Below are positions 1 to 6,296 of a stretch of DNA of 15,247 nt, piece after piece; within the stretch, counting starts at the first letter, position 1; each line of letters begins with the position of its first letter. The DNA comes from DAOTXN01 sp034435435. Its GTDB lineage: Bacteria > Chloroflexota > Anaerolineae > S140-20. The notes beneath the pieces are model-generated. The model made no database searches and was not told the origin of the DNA. It saw only the letters and a list, made by a program, of their open reading frames with translations. Position numbers and translations under genes: made by a program. The DNA is taken from contig DAOTXN010000103.1 of NCBI GenBank assembly GCA_034435435.1, forward strand, positions 1 to 15,247, read 5' to 3'.

Positions 1-17
1 ACCCTGGTAGCTCTTTG

Positions 18-84
18 GACAAGATTTACAGGATTTACAGGATTTTTCCACGAATTCCATCCTGTGAATCTTGTGAATCCTGTC
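18..84. repeat. Long inverted repeat built of 9-nt units (hairpin element)
   Basis: The left arm (18-43) and right arm (59-84) are each 26 nt and pair with one A-C mismatch and three G-U wobbles, leaving a 15-nt loop (44-58). Each arm consists of a 9-nt repeated unit: GATTTACAG-like on the left and ATCCTGTGA-like on the right. No T-tract follows on either strand, so it is not a standard intrinsic terminator. It reads as a dispersed palindromic intergenic repeat lying upstream of the racemase gene. The pairing is seen directly; the repeat-family status is inferred. Confidence 0.75.
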
Positions 85-137
85 GAATGGCTTTGGGTTT
101 GCCGCTTTTACGCATTTGGGCTGAGCAGTTACCCGCA

Positions 138-1472
138 ATGAAAGGAAAGGACGCCGTGTACCGCATCCCCTTTAGCAAAGGCGAAATCGAGTTTTCTCTC
201 CCGGCCGGCATGCGCGGGACCGTGGCCGTGTCGCAGCCGATCCCTCCCATCACCGACGTGCCCACGGCCATCGCCGAGGCGCTGAAAAATCCGGTCAACT
301 CGCCGCCGTTGCGCGATCTGGCCCGGCCCGGCGACACCGCCTGCATCGTGTTCACCGACGTCACCCGCGCCAGCCCCGACCAATGGCTGGTGCCGGCCCT
401 GTTGGCCGAGCTGGAAGCCGCCGGCGTGCGCGACGCCGACATCACTTTGCTGTGCGGCATCGGCATGCACCGACCGAGCACGCCTGAGGAAAAGATAACC
501 AAGCTGGGGCGGGCCGTGGTCGAACGCTACCGGGTGATTGACAACGAGCCGCAAAACCCCGCCGCGCTGGTGGACCTGGGCGCGACAGAAAGCGGCATCC
601 CGCTGTCGGTCCACCGGGCGGCCTACGACGCCGACCTGCTCATCGCCACTGGGCTGGTCGAGCCGCACCAGTACGCCGGTTATTCCGGCGCGCGCAAGAC
701 GCTGGCGGTGGGCGCGGCGGGCGAGGCGATGATCGCCTACACCCACGGCCCGCACATGATCGACCACCCCGGCACGCGCCTGGGGCGCGTCGAGGGCAAT
801 CCCTTTCACGAGGCCGTCACCGAGGCCGCCCGCCGCGCCGGTCTCAAGTTCATCCTCAACGTCGTGCTGGACGACCACAAGCAAGTAGTAGCCGTGCGGG
901 CCGGCGAGCCGGAGGCGACGTTCAAAGAATTGGTCGCCGCCGCCCGCCAGGTCTACGAAGTGCCGGTGCCGCAGCAATACGACGTCGTGATCGGCGGGGT
1001 GGGCTATCCCAAAGATACCAACCTGTATCAGGCCAGCCGCGCCGCCAGCTATCTCTTTTTCGCGCCGACGCCCATCGTGCGCGACGGCGGCTTTATCATC
1101 ATCGCCGCGCCGTGCGAGGAGGGCGCGGGCGACGGCGTGGGCGAGCAACGCTTTTATGAGGCGATCAAGAACGCGACCAGTATGCCTGCGCTGTTGGACG
1201 AACTGCGGCGCACCGGCTACCCGCCCGGCGCGCAACGCGCTTTTGTGATGGCCAAGGTGCTCGAAAAAGCGCGCGTGGTGGTCGTCGGCGCCGAGCGCCC
1301 CGCCGTGGTGCGCGATTGCAAGATGATCCCCGCCGCCACGATGGACGAGGCGCTGGCGCTGGCCGCGCACGAACTCGGCCCCGACCTGGAGGTGCTCATC
1401 GTCCCTCATGCCATGCTGACGCTGCCGATCGTGACGAATCCTTCGACCATGCTCAGGACGAATGACGAATGA
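138..1472 (+). CDS. larA: LarA-family nickel-pincer racemase (lactate racemase-like)
   Basis: This is a DUF2088/LarA-type protein of about 444 aa, close to the family's usual 420-430 aa. LarA enzymes racemise lactate, or for some homologues other 2-hydroxyacids, using a nickel-pincer nucleotide held on a lysine. From the start at 138 the key residues are His111 (in GMHRP), His177 (EPHQYAG), Lys187 (SGARK) and His203 (YTHGPH). Their spacing of 66, 10 and 16 residues matches His108/His174/Lys184/His200 of Lactiplantibacillus plantarum LarA. A DVTR motif near residue 74 fits the cofactor-binding loop. The frame is open from position 15, but that extension reads through the hairpin repeat and is rejected. 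ATG138 has no clear ribosome site. GTG156 is preceded by AGGAAAGGA and is a good alternative start. The last ~10 residues come from repeat DNA. The stop overlaps the next start by ATGA, so it is translationally coupled to the GlcF gene. The substrate is not proven; the glcF/glcD neighbours favour lactate or a related hydroxyacid. Confidence 0.88.
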   Translation: MKGKDAVYRIPFSKGEIEFSLPAGMRGTVAVSQPIPPITDVPTAIAEALKNPVNSPPLRDLARPGDTACIVFTDVTRASPDQWLVPALLAELEAAGVRDADITLLCGIGMHRPSTPEEKITKLGRAVVERYRVIDNEPQNPAALVDLGATESGIPLSVHRAAYDADLLIATGLVEPHQYAGYSGARKTLAVGAAGEAMIAYTHGPHMIDHPGTRLGRVEGNPFHEAVTEAARRAGLKFILNVVLDDHKQVVAVRAGEPEATFKELVAAARQVYEVPVPQQYDVVIGGVGYPKDTNLYQASRAASYLFFAPTPIVRDGGFIIIAAPCEEGAGDGVGEQRFYEAIKNATSMPALLDELRRTGYPPGAQRAFVMAKVLEKARVVVVGAERPAVVRDCKMIPAATMDEALALAAHELGPDLEVLIVPHAMLTLPIVTNPSTMLRTNDE

Positions 1473-1509
1473 CGAATCTCCAGTCCCCAGTATCCAATAT
1501 CCAGCATCC
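1433..1509. repeat. Heptamer repeat tract with nested TCCTTCGAC...CTCAGGA palindrome
   Basis: A GACGAAT unit (1433-1439) is followed by an imperfect palindrome, TCCTTCGAC-CATG-CTCAGGA (1439-1458), and then by a phase-locked 7-nt series at 1461-1509: AATGACG twice, then five units of form ARYNYCC (AATCTCC, AGTCCCC, AGTATCC, AATATCC, AGCATCC). The tract encodes the tail of the racemase and residues 1 to ~13 of GlcF, and holds the ATGA stop/start overlap. A related tract occurs at 11901-11956 and a short inverted piece at 7611-7624. Confidence 0.8.
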
Positions 1510-2779
1510 CACTGAGGAACAATACCTCTTTTGCATCCGCTGCGGGTTGTGCCTTTCGGTGTGCCCGACCTATCGCAGCAGCCTCAAAGAGACCGAGTCG
1601 CCGCGCGGGCGGGTGATGCTGGCCCGCAAGGCGTTGGAGGGCGAGCTGGAGCTGACGCCGAATTTCAAGGACCAGATGCAAAAGTGCATGGCCTGTCTGG
1701 CCTGCAACGTGGCCTGCCCGGTGGGCATCAAGCCGGCCGACCTGGCCCTGAACATGCGCTACGTGGCCGAGCAGATCGAGCCGACGGTTTGGAAAAAGAG
1801 GCTTTTTGGCGGGCTGTTGCCCCACCCGCGCCGCATGGAGTGGGGCGCGCTGCCGCTGCGACTGTATCAAAAGCTGGGCCTGCGCTGGCTGGCGAACAAC
1901 TTGCGCGTCACCCGCCTGCTGCCGGCGCAGTTGCGCGACCTGGAGCGCCAGTTGCCCATGGTGCCGGGTCGCCCGCTGCGGGGACGGTTGCCAGAGGTGA
2001 CGCCGGCAGTCGGGCGTCCTTCGACAGGCTCAGGACGCTCATGGCGGGTGGGCTTTTTCCTGGGCTGCGCGCAGAATCTGCTCTTTGCCGAAGAAAGCGC
2101 CGCGACCGTGCGCGTGCTGGCCCGCAACGGCTGCGAGGTGGTCACACCCAGGGACGCGCAGTGCTGTGGCATGCCCGCCATCGGCTACGGGCGGCAGGAC
2201 GAAATGCGCGCCATGGCTCGGCACAACATCGCCGTGTTCGAGAAATGGGGCGTGGATGTGATCGTGACCGACTGCGCCACGTGCGGCTCGACGCTCAAAG
2301 AATACGGGCATTATCTGGCGAACGATCCCGAATGGGCCGGGCGGGCCAAAGTCTTTAGCGCCCAGGCCCGCGACGTCAGCGAGTTCCTGGCCGAAATCCC
2401 GCTGGAAAAACCGCGAGGCCGGGTCGAGGCCAGGGTCACTTACCACGACCCGTGTCACCTGGTGCGCGGGCAAAAGGTCAGTAAGCAGCCGCGCCAGCTA
2501 CTCAAGATGATTGACGGGTTGGAATTCGTCGAGATGGCCGAGGCCGACTGGTGCTGCGGCTCGGCGGGTTCGCAGCTCATCACGCACTATGAAGATTCGC
2601 TGGCGATTTTGGAGCGCAAGATCGAGAACGTGAAAGCCACCGGCGCGGATGTCGTGGCCAGCGGTTGCCCCGGCTGCCAGATGCAGCTCACCGTCGGGCT
2701 GAAGCGGGAGGGGGTCAAGATGGAGGTGCTGCATCCGGTGTTGCTGCTGGACCGGGCGTATCAGAACGAACAGCATTAG
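1469..2779 (+). CDS. glcF: GlcF-type iron-sulfur subunit of glycolate/D-lactate oxidase
   Basis: A 436-aa protein of the GlcF / heterodisulfide-reductase-like family. It passes electrons from the FAD subunit towards the quinone pool. Two 4Fe-4S ferredoxin motifs lie near the N-terminus: CIRCGLCLSVCP (22-33) and CMACLACNVACP (73-84). Two cysteine-rich CCG domains follow. The first has Cys200, CCG at 232-234 and CATC at 269-272. The second has DPCH at 327-330, CCG at 362-364 and CPGC at 400-403. Length and domain order are normal. Residues 2-13 are encoded by heptamer repeat and residues 183-191 (RPSTGSGRS) by a second dispersed repeat placed in the linker before the first CCG domain. The only SD-like sequence, AGGA at 1455-1458, also lies in repeat DNA. 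The partner GlcD gene is 2 kb downstream, beyond an R-M cassette. The family is secure; glycolate versus lactate cannot be settled from sequence. Confidence 0.9.
   Translation: MTNLQSPVSNIQHPTEEQYLFCIRCGLCLSVCPTYRSSLKETESPRGRVMLARKALEGELELTPNFKDQMQKCMACLACNVACPVGIKPADLALNMRYVAEQIEPTVWKKRLFGGLLPHPRRMEWGALPLRLYQKLGLRWLANNLRVTRLLPAQLRDLERQLPMVPGRPLRGRLPEVTPAVGRPSTGSGRSWRVGFFLGCAQNLLFAEESAATVRVLARNGCEVVTPRDAQCCGMPAIGYGRQDEMRAMARHNIAVFEKWGVDVIVTDCATCGSTLKEYGHYLANDPEWAGRAKVFSAQARDVSEFLAEIPLEKPRGRVEARVTYHDPCHLVRGQKVSKQPRQLLKMIDGLEFVEMAEADWCCGSAGSQLITHYEDSLAILERKIENVKATGADVVASGCPGCQMQLTVGLKREGVKMEVLHPVLLLDRAYQNEQH
2016..2036. repeat. Dispersed palindromic repeat GTCCTTCGAC...CTCAGGAC inside glcF
   Basis: GTCCTTCGAC-AGG-CTCAGGAC has ends GTCCT/AGGAC that are inverted repeats. 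It shares TCCTTCGAC and CTCAGGAC with the element at 1439-1459, differing only in the centre (AGG versus CATG). It lies in frame in the glcF coding sequence and encodes a glycine/serine-rich linker. Confidence 0.7.
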
Positions 2780-2781
2780 TG

Positions 2782-2808
2782 TTTACCGGCCAGGCCATGT
2801 GGTATAAT
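2782..2808 (+). promoter_or_regulatory. Extended -10 promoter driving the R-M cassette
   Basis: A perfect TATAAT (2803-2808) is preceded by TGG (2800-2802), giving an extended -10 (TGnTATAAT). TTTACC at 2782-2787 is a possible -35, matching 4 of 6 but with a short 15-nt spacer; an extended -10 makes the -35 less important. Predicted transcription starts near 2815, about 35 nt before the methyltransferase start. The site lies just after the glcF stop, so the cassette appears to bring its own promoter. Confidence 0.65.
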
Positions 2809-2849
2809 GATGTGTAGATGAAATGGGTTGCGGGGTAGGAAGGGGCCGG

Positions 2850-3851
2850 ATGGAAAAGCCAAACCGAGACATTGGGTCGCGAGTGCGAGAGCCAGCGGTG
2901 GAATACACTCGCAATAAAGAGATACCGAGCTTTTTTGGACAGCCGTTGCTCAAAGGCTCGTATGTTCCTATAAACCCTACTCAAGTAAATCTGGAAACGC
3001 CGGTTCTCTTTTACTCGCATCCCGATGGTGAAATCTGGATCGGAGACGCCATTGTATGGCTTGGCTCGCTTGAAAGCGAATCGGTTGACCTGATTTTTGC
3101 CGATCCCCCCTACAACATCAAAAAGGCAGAATGGGATACATTTGAGTCTCAACAGGAATACGTCAATTGGTCGTTGCAGTGGATAGAGCAGGCCGCGCGA
3201 GTGCTCAAGCCAAATGGAACGCTCTACATCTGTGGTTTCTCAGAGATCCTGGCTGACCTCAAACTTCCAGCGATGCGCTTTTTTCAGGGATGTCGTTGGC
3301 TGGTCTGGCACTATAAAAACAAAGCCAACCTGGGAGCCGATTGGGGGCGTTCGCACGAAAGCATCCTGCATTTTCGAAAAAGCAGACAGTTCACGTTTAA
3401 TGTGGACGATGTGCGGGTTCCGTATGGAGATCACACCCTCAAGTATCCCGAACATCCTCAAGCCGAGACGAGCCAATACGGGAAAGGCAAAGATCGGCTG
3501 TGGCGACCGCATCCGGGGGGTGCAAAGCCCAGAGATGTCTTGGAAATCCCCACCACCTGCAACGGGATGCATGAAAAGACGCCCCATCCCACGCAAAAGC
3601 CCGAAGAGCTTTTGAGAAAGATCGTTCTAGCTTCGTCAAATCCTGGGGATCTAGTGGTGGACCCGTTTCTTGGGTCGGGCACGACTGCTGTGGCGGCCGA
3701 GCAACTCGGGCGAAAATGGAAGGGTTGTGACATTTCACTCGAGTATGTCCAGTGGGCGGCTCGCCGGATTGAACTGGTCGAGGAGTGGACGATAGAAAAG
3801 TGGACCCAGTACGATTTGGAGAACGACCGGCGGAGAAAGTCCATCCGATGA
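2850..3851 (+). CDS. Type II DNA methyltransferase, beta-class (N6-adenine or N4-cytosine)
   Basis: A 333-aa N6_N4_Mtase-family protein (PF01555 type) that would transfer a methyl group from S-adenosylmethionine to an exocyclic amino group in its recognition site. The motif order is that of the beta class: the catalytic DPPY (residues 85-88) comes first, HPTQKPEELL lies near the C-terminus, and the SAM-binding DPFLGSGTT follows it. About 60 residues precede the conserved domain. ATG2850 has AGGAAGGGG just upstream (2837-2845). The frame also opens at ATG2823, which lacks such a site. The stop overlaps the endonuclease start by ATGA, a coupling common in R-M pairs. Base composition is visibly poorer in GC than in the flanking glc genes, suggesting transfer. 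The target site, and whether the base is adenine or cytosine, cannot be read from the sequence. Confidence 0.9.
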   Translation: MEKPNRDIGSRVREPAVEYTRNKEIPSFFGQPLLKGSYVPINPTQVNLETPVLFYSHPDGEIWIGDAIVWLGSLESESVDLIFADPPYNIKKAEWDTFESQQEYVNWSLQWIEQAARVLKPNGTLYICGFSEILADLKLPAMRFFQGCRWLVWHYKNKANLGADWGRSHESILHFRKSRQFTFNVDDVRVPYGDHTLKYPEHPQAETSQYGKGKDRLWRPHPGGAKPRDVLEIPTTCNGMHEKTPHPTQKPEELLRKIVLASSNPGDLVVDPFLGSGTTAVAAEQLGRKWKGCDISLEYVQWAARRIELVEEWTIEKWTQYDLENDRRRKSIR

Positions 3852-4804
3852 TAGAAGTGACGTTGGCAGATCTGCAAGCAAGTGTACAAGACAAATCGGC
3901 GTTCAGGGCCCTGGATGACTATCTGGCAATTGGCTACGCCTTTCTTGGCCTTTTGAGTGCAGCGCGTCCAACACGCATCGTTTCTCCCTCATACCCCAAT
4001 TACATCTTTTACCAATATCCTGAAGACTATGGACATAGGATCACCCGCCCCCTGAATACGGATTTGCTGTTTGAATCGGCCAATGATTTCAAGTGTGCAT
4101 TTGAACGATTCGTGACTTTTCTGACCGACCTCGGACAACATCAGGAGGCAGCGGTTAATCGCCGGGATAATAGACGCTATGTCGAGTCGCAAGAGATCAA
4201 CAGAGTTGTCTATACCGTCCAGCAGGCCATCGGCTGCATTGGCGATTCATTTGACAATCCCAACCAATCCAGAAAGCGAGTGGGACAGCTTTTTGAGACG
4301 CTGGTCAAACTCGTAATCCAGGCAGTGGGTCTGGAGTGCGAGCCGCGCACAATCAACATCCCCATTCCGGGCCATCCGGGCTACCAAATGTCTTACGAGT
4401 TGGACCTGGTTTTCTCTCATCGCACGGCCATCATCGCCTCAGAAACGAGCCTTATACACCCCTCGGAAATCGTCGGCTCGGTTAAAACAACCAGCAAAGA
4501 CAGGATAGACAAGGTCTTTCTCGACAAATATCTACTGAGCAAACTGCTGGGTCGAGATGTGCCGGTGATTGCCATTTTTCTCCACGATGTCCAGCGCGCT
4601 CGTAGAGGAAACAGCATCTTTGGCGTCAGCTCGACTTTCAAGAGCCAGCATTTCCTGGGTTATACGGTGGCGCTGAACAGGCTGGATGGCGTTTACTATG
4701 TTGATCCCCGACCGGAAATGGGCGCTAGCGAACGGCTGTGCGAGCAGATACACGACTTTCGGCGGTTTCTGGTTAAGGACTTGTGGACTCTGGCAAACAG
4801 ATGA
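3848..4804 (+). CDS. Probable type II restriction endonuclease partner of the methyltransferase
   Basis: A 318-aa protein starting at ATG3848 inside the ATGA overlap with the methyltransferase stop; the open frame reaches 3785 but only inside the methyltransferase gene. No family is recognised with certainty. The assignment rests on position and on a plausible PD-(D/E)xK-like core: a helix with Glu150 (GQLFETLVKLV), then a strand with Asp186 (YELDLVF), then Glu207 and Lys213 in EIVGSVKTTSKDR. The KTT-S-x-x-R segment resembles the catalytic lysine strand of several type II endonucleases. Strict (D/E)xK is not present: the residue two before Lys213 is Ser211. No signal peptide or membrane segment is seen. 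It shares the lower GC of the methyltransferase. Its specificity should match that of the partner. An unrelated cassette-linked protein is possible but less likely. Confidence 0.7.
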   Translation: MIEVTLADLQASVQDKSAFRALDDYLAIGYAFLGLLSAARPTRIVSPSYPNYIFYQYPEDYGHRITRPLNTDLLFESANDFKCAFERFVTFLTDLGQHQEAAVNRRDNRRYVESQEINRVVYTVQQAIGCIGDSFDNPNQSRKRVGQLFETLVKLVIQAVGLECEPRTINIPIPGHPGYQMSYELDLVFSHRTAIIASETSLIHPSEIVGSVKTTSKDRIDKVFLDKYLLSKLLGRDVPVIAIFLHDVQRARRGNSIFGVSSTFKSQHFLGYTVALNRLDGVYYVDPRPEMGASERLCEQIHDFRRFLVKDLWTLANR

Positions 4805-4809
4805 AGGGA
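4804..4809 (+). promoter_or_regulatory. Ribosome binding site fixing the glcD start
   Basis: AAGGGA lies 5 nt before ATG4815 and directly follows the endonuclease stop. It decides the start of glcD: the frame is open from 4686, but that part overlaps the endonuclease gene. Confidence 0.6.
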
Positions 4810-4814
4810 ATAAG

Positions 4815-6203
4815 ATGGTCAACGGAGCCATTATCAAGGAACTTGAACAAATCGTCGGCCCGAAACACGTGCTCACCTCGCCCGAGGACCTGGTCAGCTA
4901 TTCCTTCGACGGCACGTTCGTCGAACACCGGCCCGACGTGGTGGTACAACCGGCGACGACGCAGGAGGTCAGCCGGGTGGTGGCGCTGGCTCACCGCGAG
5001 GGCATCCCGGTGGCGCCGCGCGGCATGGCCAGCGGGCTGGCGGCGGCCTCGGTCCCGCTGAGCGGCGGCATCGCCCTCAGCCTGACCCGCATGAACAAAA
5101 TCCTGGAAATTGACCGCGAGAACATGACCGCCACGGCTCAGGCCGGGGTGGTCACGGCCGACTTGCAGGCCGAGGTGGAAAAGCTGGGCTTGTTCTACCC
5201 GCCCGACCCCTCCAGCATCCGTCACAGCACGCTGGGCGGCAACGTGGCCTGCAACGCCGGCGGGCCGCGCTGCCTCAAATACGGCATCACCGGCGATTAC
5301 GTGATGGGGCTGACGGTGGTCCTGTCCGACGGGCGGGTCATTCACACCGGCGGCAAGTCCATCAAGAACGTCACCGGCTATAACCTGACCCAACTGTTCG
5401 TCGGCTCAGAGGGCACGCTGGGCGTGATCACCGAGATTCTGCTCAAGCTGGTCAGCAAGCCCAAGGTCGTGCGCACCGGGCTGGCGATTTACGATCATCT
5501 GGAGGACGCCAGCCTCAGCGTCAACGCCGTGCTGCTGGGCGGCATCGTCCCGGCCACGCTGGAGCTGATGGACGAGACGGCCATCGGGTGCATCGAGGAA
5601 GCGATGGGGTTGGGCCTGCCGCTGGACAAAGAGGCCATCCTGATCATCGAGTGCGACGGCAACGACGAAGAGACCGTGCTGCGCGAGGTGGAACAGGCGG
5701 CGCAGATTTGTCGCGCGCACGGGGCCGACGTGCAAATCGCGCGCGACGAGGCGCACCGGGCCGAGTTATGGCGGGCGCGGCGCAGCGTGTCGCCCAGCCT
5801 GGCCCGCAAAGCGCCCAACAAGCTGGGCGAGGACATCTCGGTGCCGCGCAGCCAGATTCCCGCCGCCATCCGGGGCGTCAAAGAGATTTCGGCCAAATAC
5901 GGCCTGCCCATCGTCGTGTTCGGGCACGCCGGCGACGGCAACCTGCATCCCAACATCCTGTTCGACCGGCGCGATCCCGAGCAGTGGGCGCGGGTCGAGC
6001 GGATGGCGGCAGAGATTTTCGGCCTGGCGGTGCAGTTGGGTGGGACGTTGTCGGGCGAGCACGGCGTGGGGGTGCTCAAGCAGGCCTACATGGAGAGCGC
6101 GCTGGGAGCCGATTCGATTGAGATTCAGTGGCGCATCAAGCGGGCGCTGGACCCCAGGAATATCCTCTGTCCGGGCAAGGTGTTGCCGGAACTGGCGACT
6201 TGA
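4815..6203 (+). CDS. glcD: GlcD-type FAD subunit of glycolate/D-lactate oxidase
   Basis: A 462-aa FAD-linked oxidase of the VAO/GlcD family, of normal length. It would oxidise a 2-hydroxyacid such as glycolate or D-lactate to the 2-oxoacid and hand electrons to GlcF. The N-terminal FAD_binding_4 domain runs from RPDVVVQPATTQEV (about residue 38) to FVGSEGTLGVITE, and includes YPPDPSS and GGNVACNAGG. The C-terminal FAD-oxidase domain holds FGHAGDGNLHPN, whose histidines belong to the family's active-site region, and the terminal GEHGVG. One oddity: the FAD pyrophosphate loop, usually PRGAGTGLSGG, reads PRGMASGLAAAS, with fewer glycines. The gene starts 10 nt after the endonuclease stop, so it probably depends on transcription through the R-M cassette. 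Confidence 0.92.
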   Translation: MVNGAIIKELEQIVGPKHVLTSPEDLVSYSFDGTFVEHRPDVVVQPATTQEVSRVVALAHREGIPVAPRGMASGLAAASVPLSGGIALSLTRMNKILEIDRENMTATAQAGVVTADLQAEVEKLGLFYPPDPSSIRHSTLGGNVACNAGGPRCLKYGITGDYVMGLTVVLSDGRVIHTGGKSIKNVTGYNLTQLFVGSEGTLGVITEILLKLVSKPKVVRTGLAIYDHLEDASLSVNAVLLGGIVPATLELMDETAIGCIEEAMGLGLPLDKEAILIIECDGNDEETVLREVEQAAQICRAHGADVQIARDEAHRAELWRARRSVSPSLARKAPNKLGEDISVPRSQIPAAIRGVKEISAKYGLPIVVFGHAGDGNLHPNILFDRRDPEQWARVERMAAEIFGLAVQLGGTLSGEHGVGVLKQAYMESALGADSIEIQWRIKRALDPRNILCPGKVLPELAT

Positions 6204-6228
6204 CTCGGTTTCTTTGCTCACCAATTTT

Positions 6229-6277
6229 TTGCCGCCCTCTCCCTTTTCGGGTACAATCCCCGCAGGTGAGAGGGCGG
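6229..6277 (+). promoter_or_regulatory. Sigma70-type promoter bracketed by a 10-bp perfect inverted repeat
   Basis: TTGCCG (6229-6234), a 17-nt spacer and TACAAT (6252-6257) form a good promoter for the propeller gene at 6297; the start point would be near 6264. CCGCCCTCTC (6232-6241) and GAGAGGGCGG (6268-6277) are exact reverse complements, one overlapping the -35 region and the other just past the start point. This could be an operator pair or a DNA/RNA hairpin; no regulator is identified. Confidence 0.6.
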
Positions 6278-6296
6278 TTGGGTTGGAGAAGCCGGG

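Noticed and set aside
15..137. Upstream extension of the larA frame
   Set aside because: It translates the hairpin repeat (YRIYRI, SCESCESC) and has no family counterpart.
129..1409. Long minus-strand open frame opposite larA (426 aa)
   Set aside because: It is an antisense shadow of a high-GC gene: very rich in H, G, R and V, with no recognisable motif, while the plus strand carries all LarA residues.
6221..6230. T-tract after glcD as an intrinsic terminator
   Set aside because: Only a 3-bp stem can be drawn before the T run; the stretch fits better as the upstream part of the next promoter.
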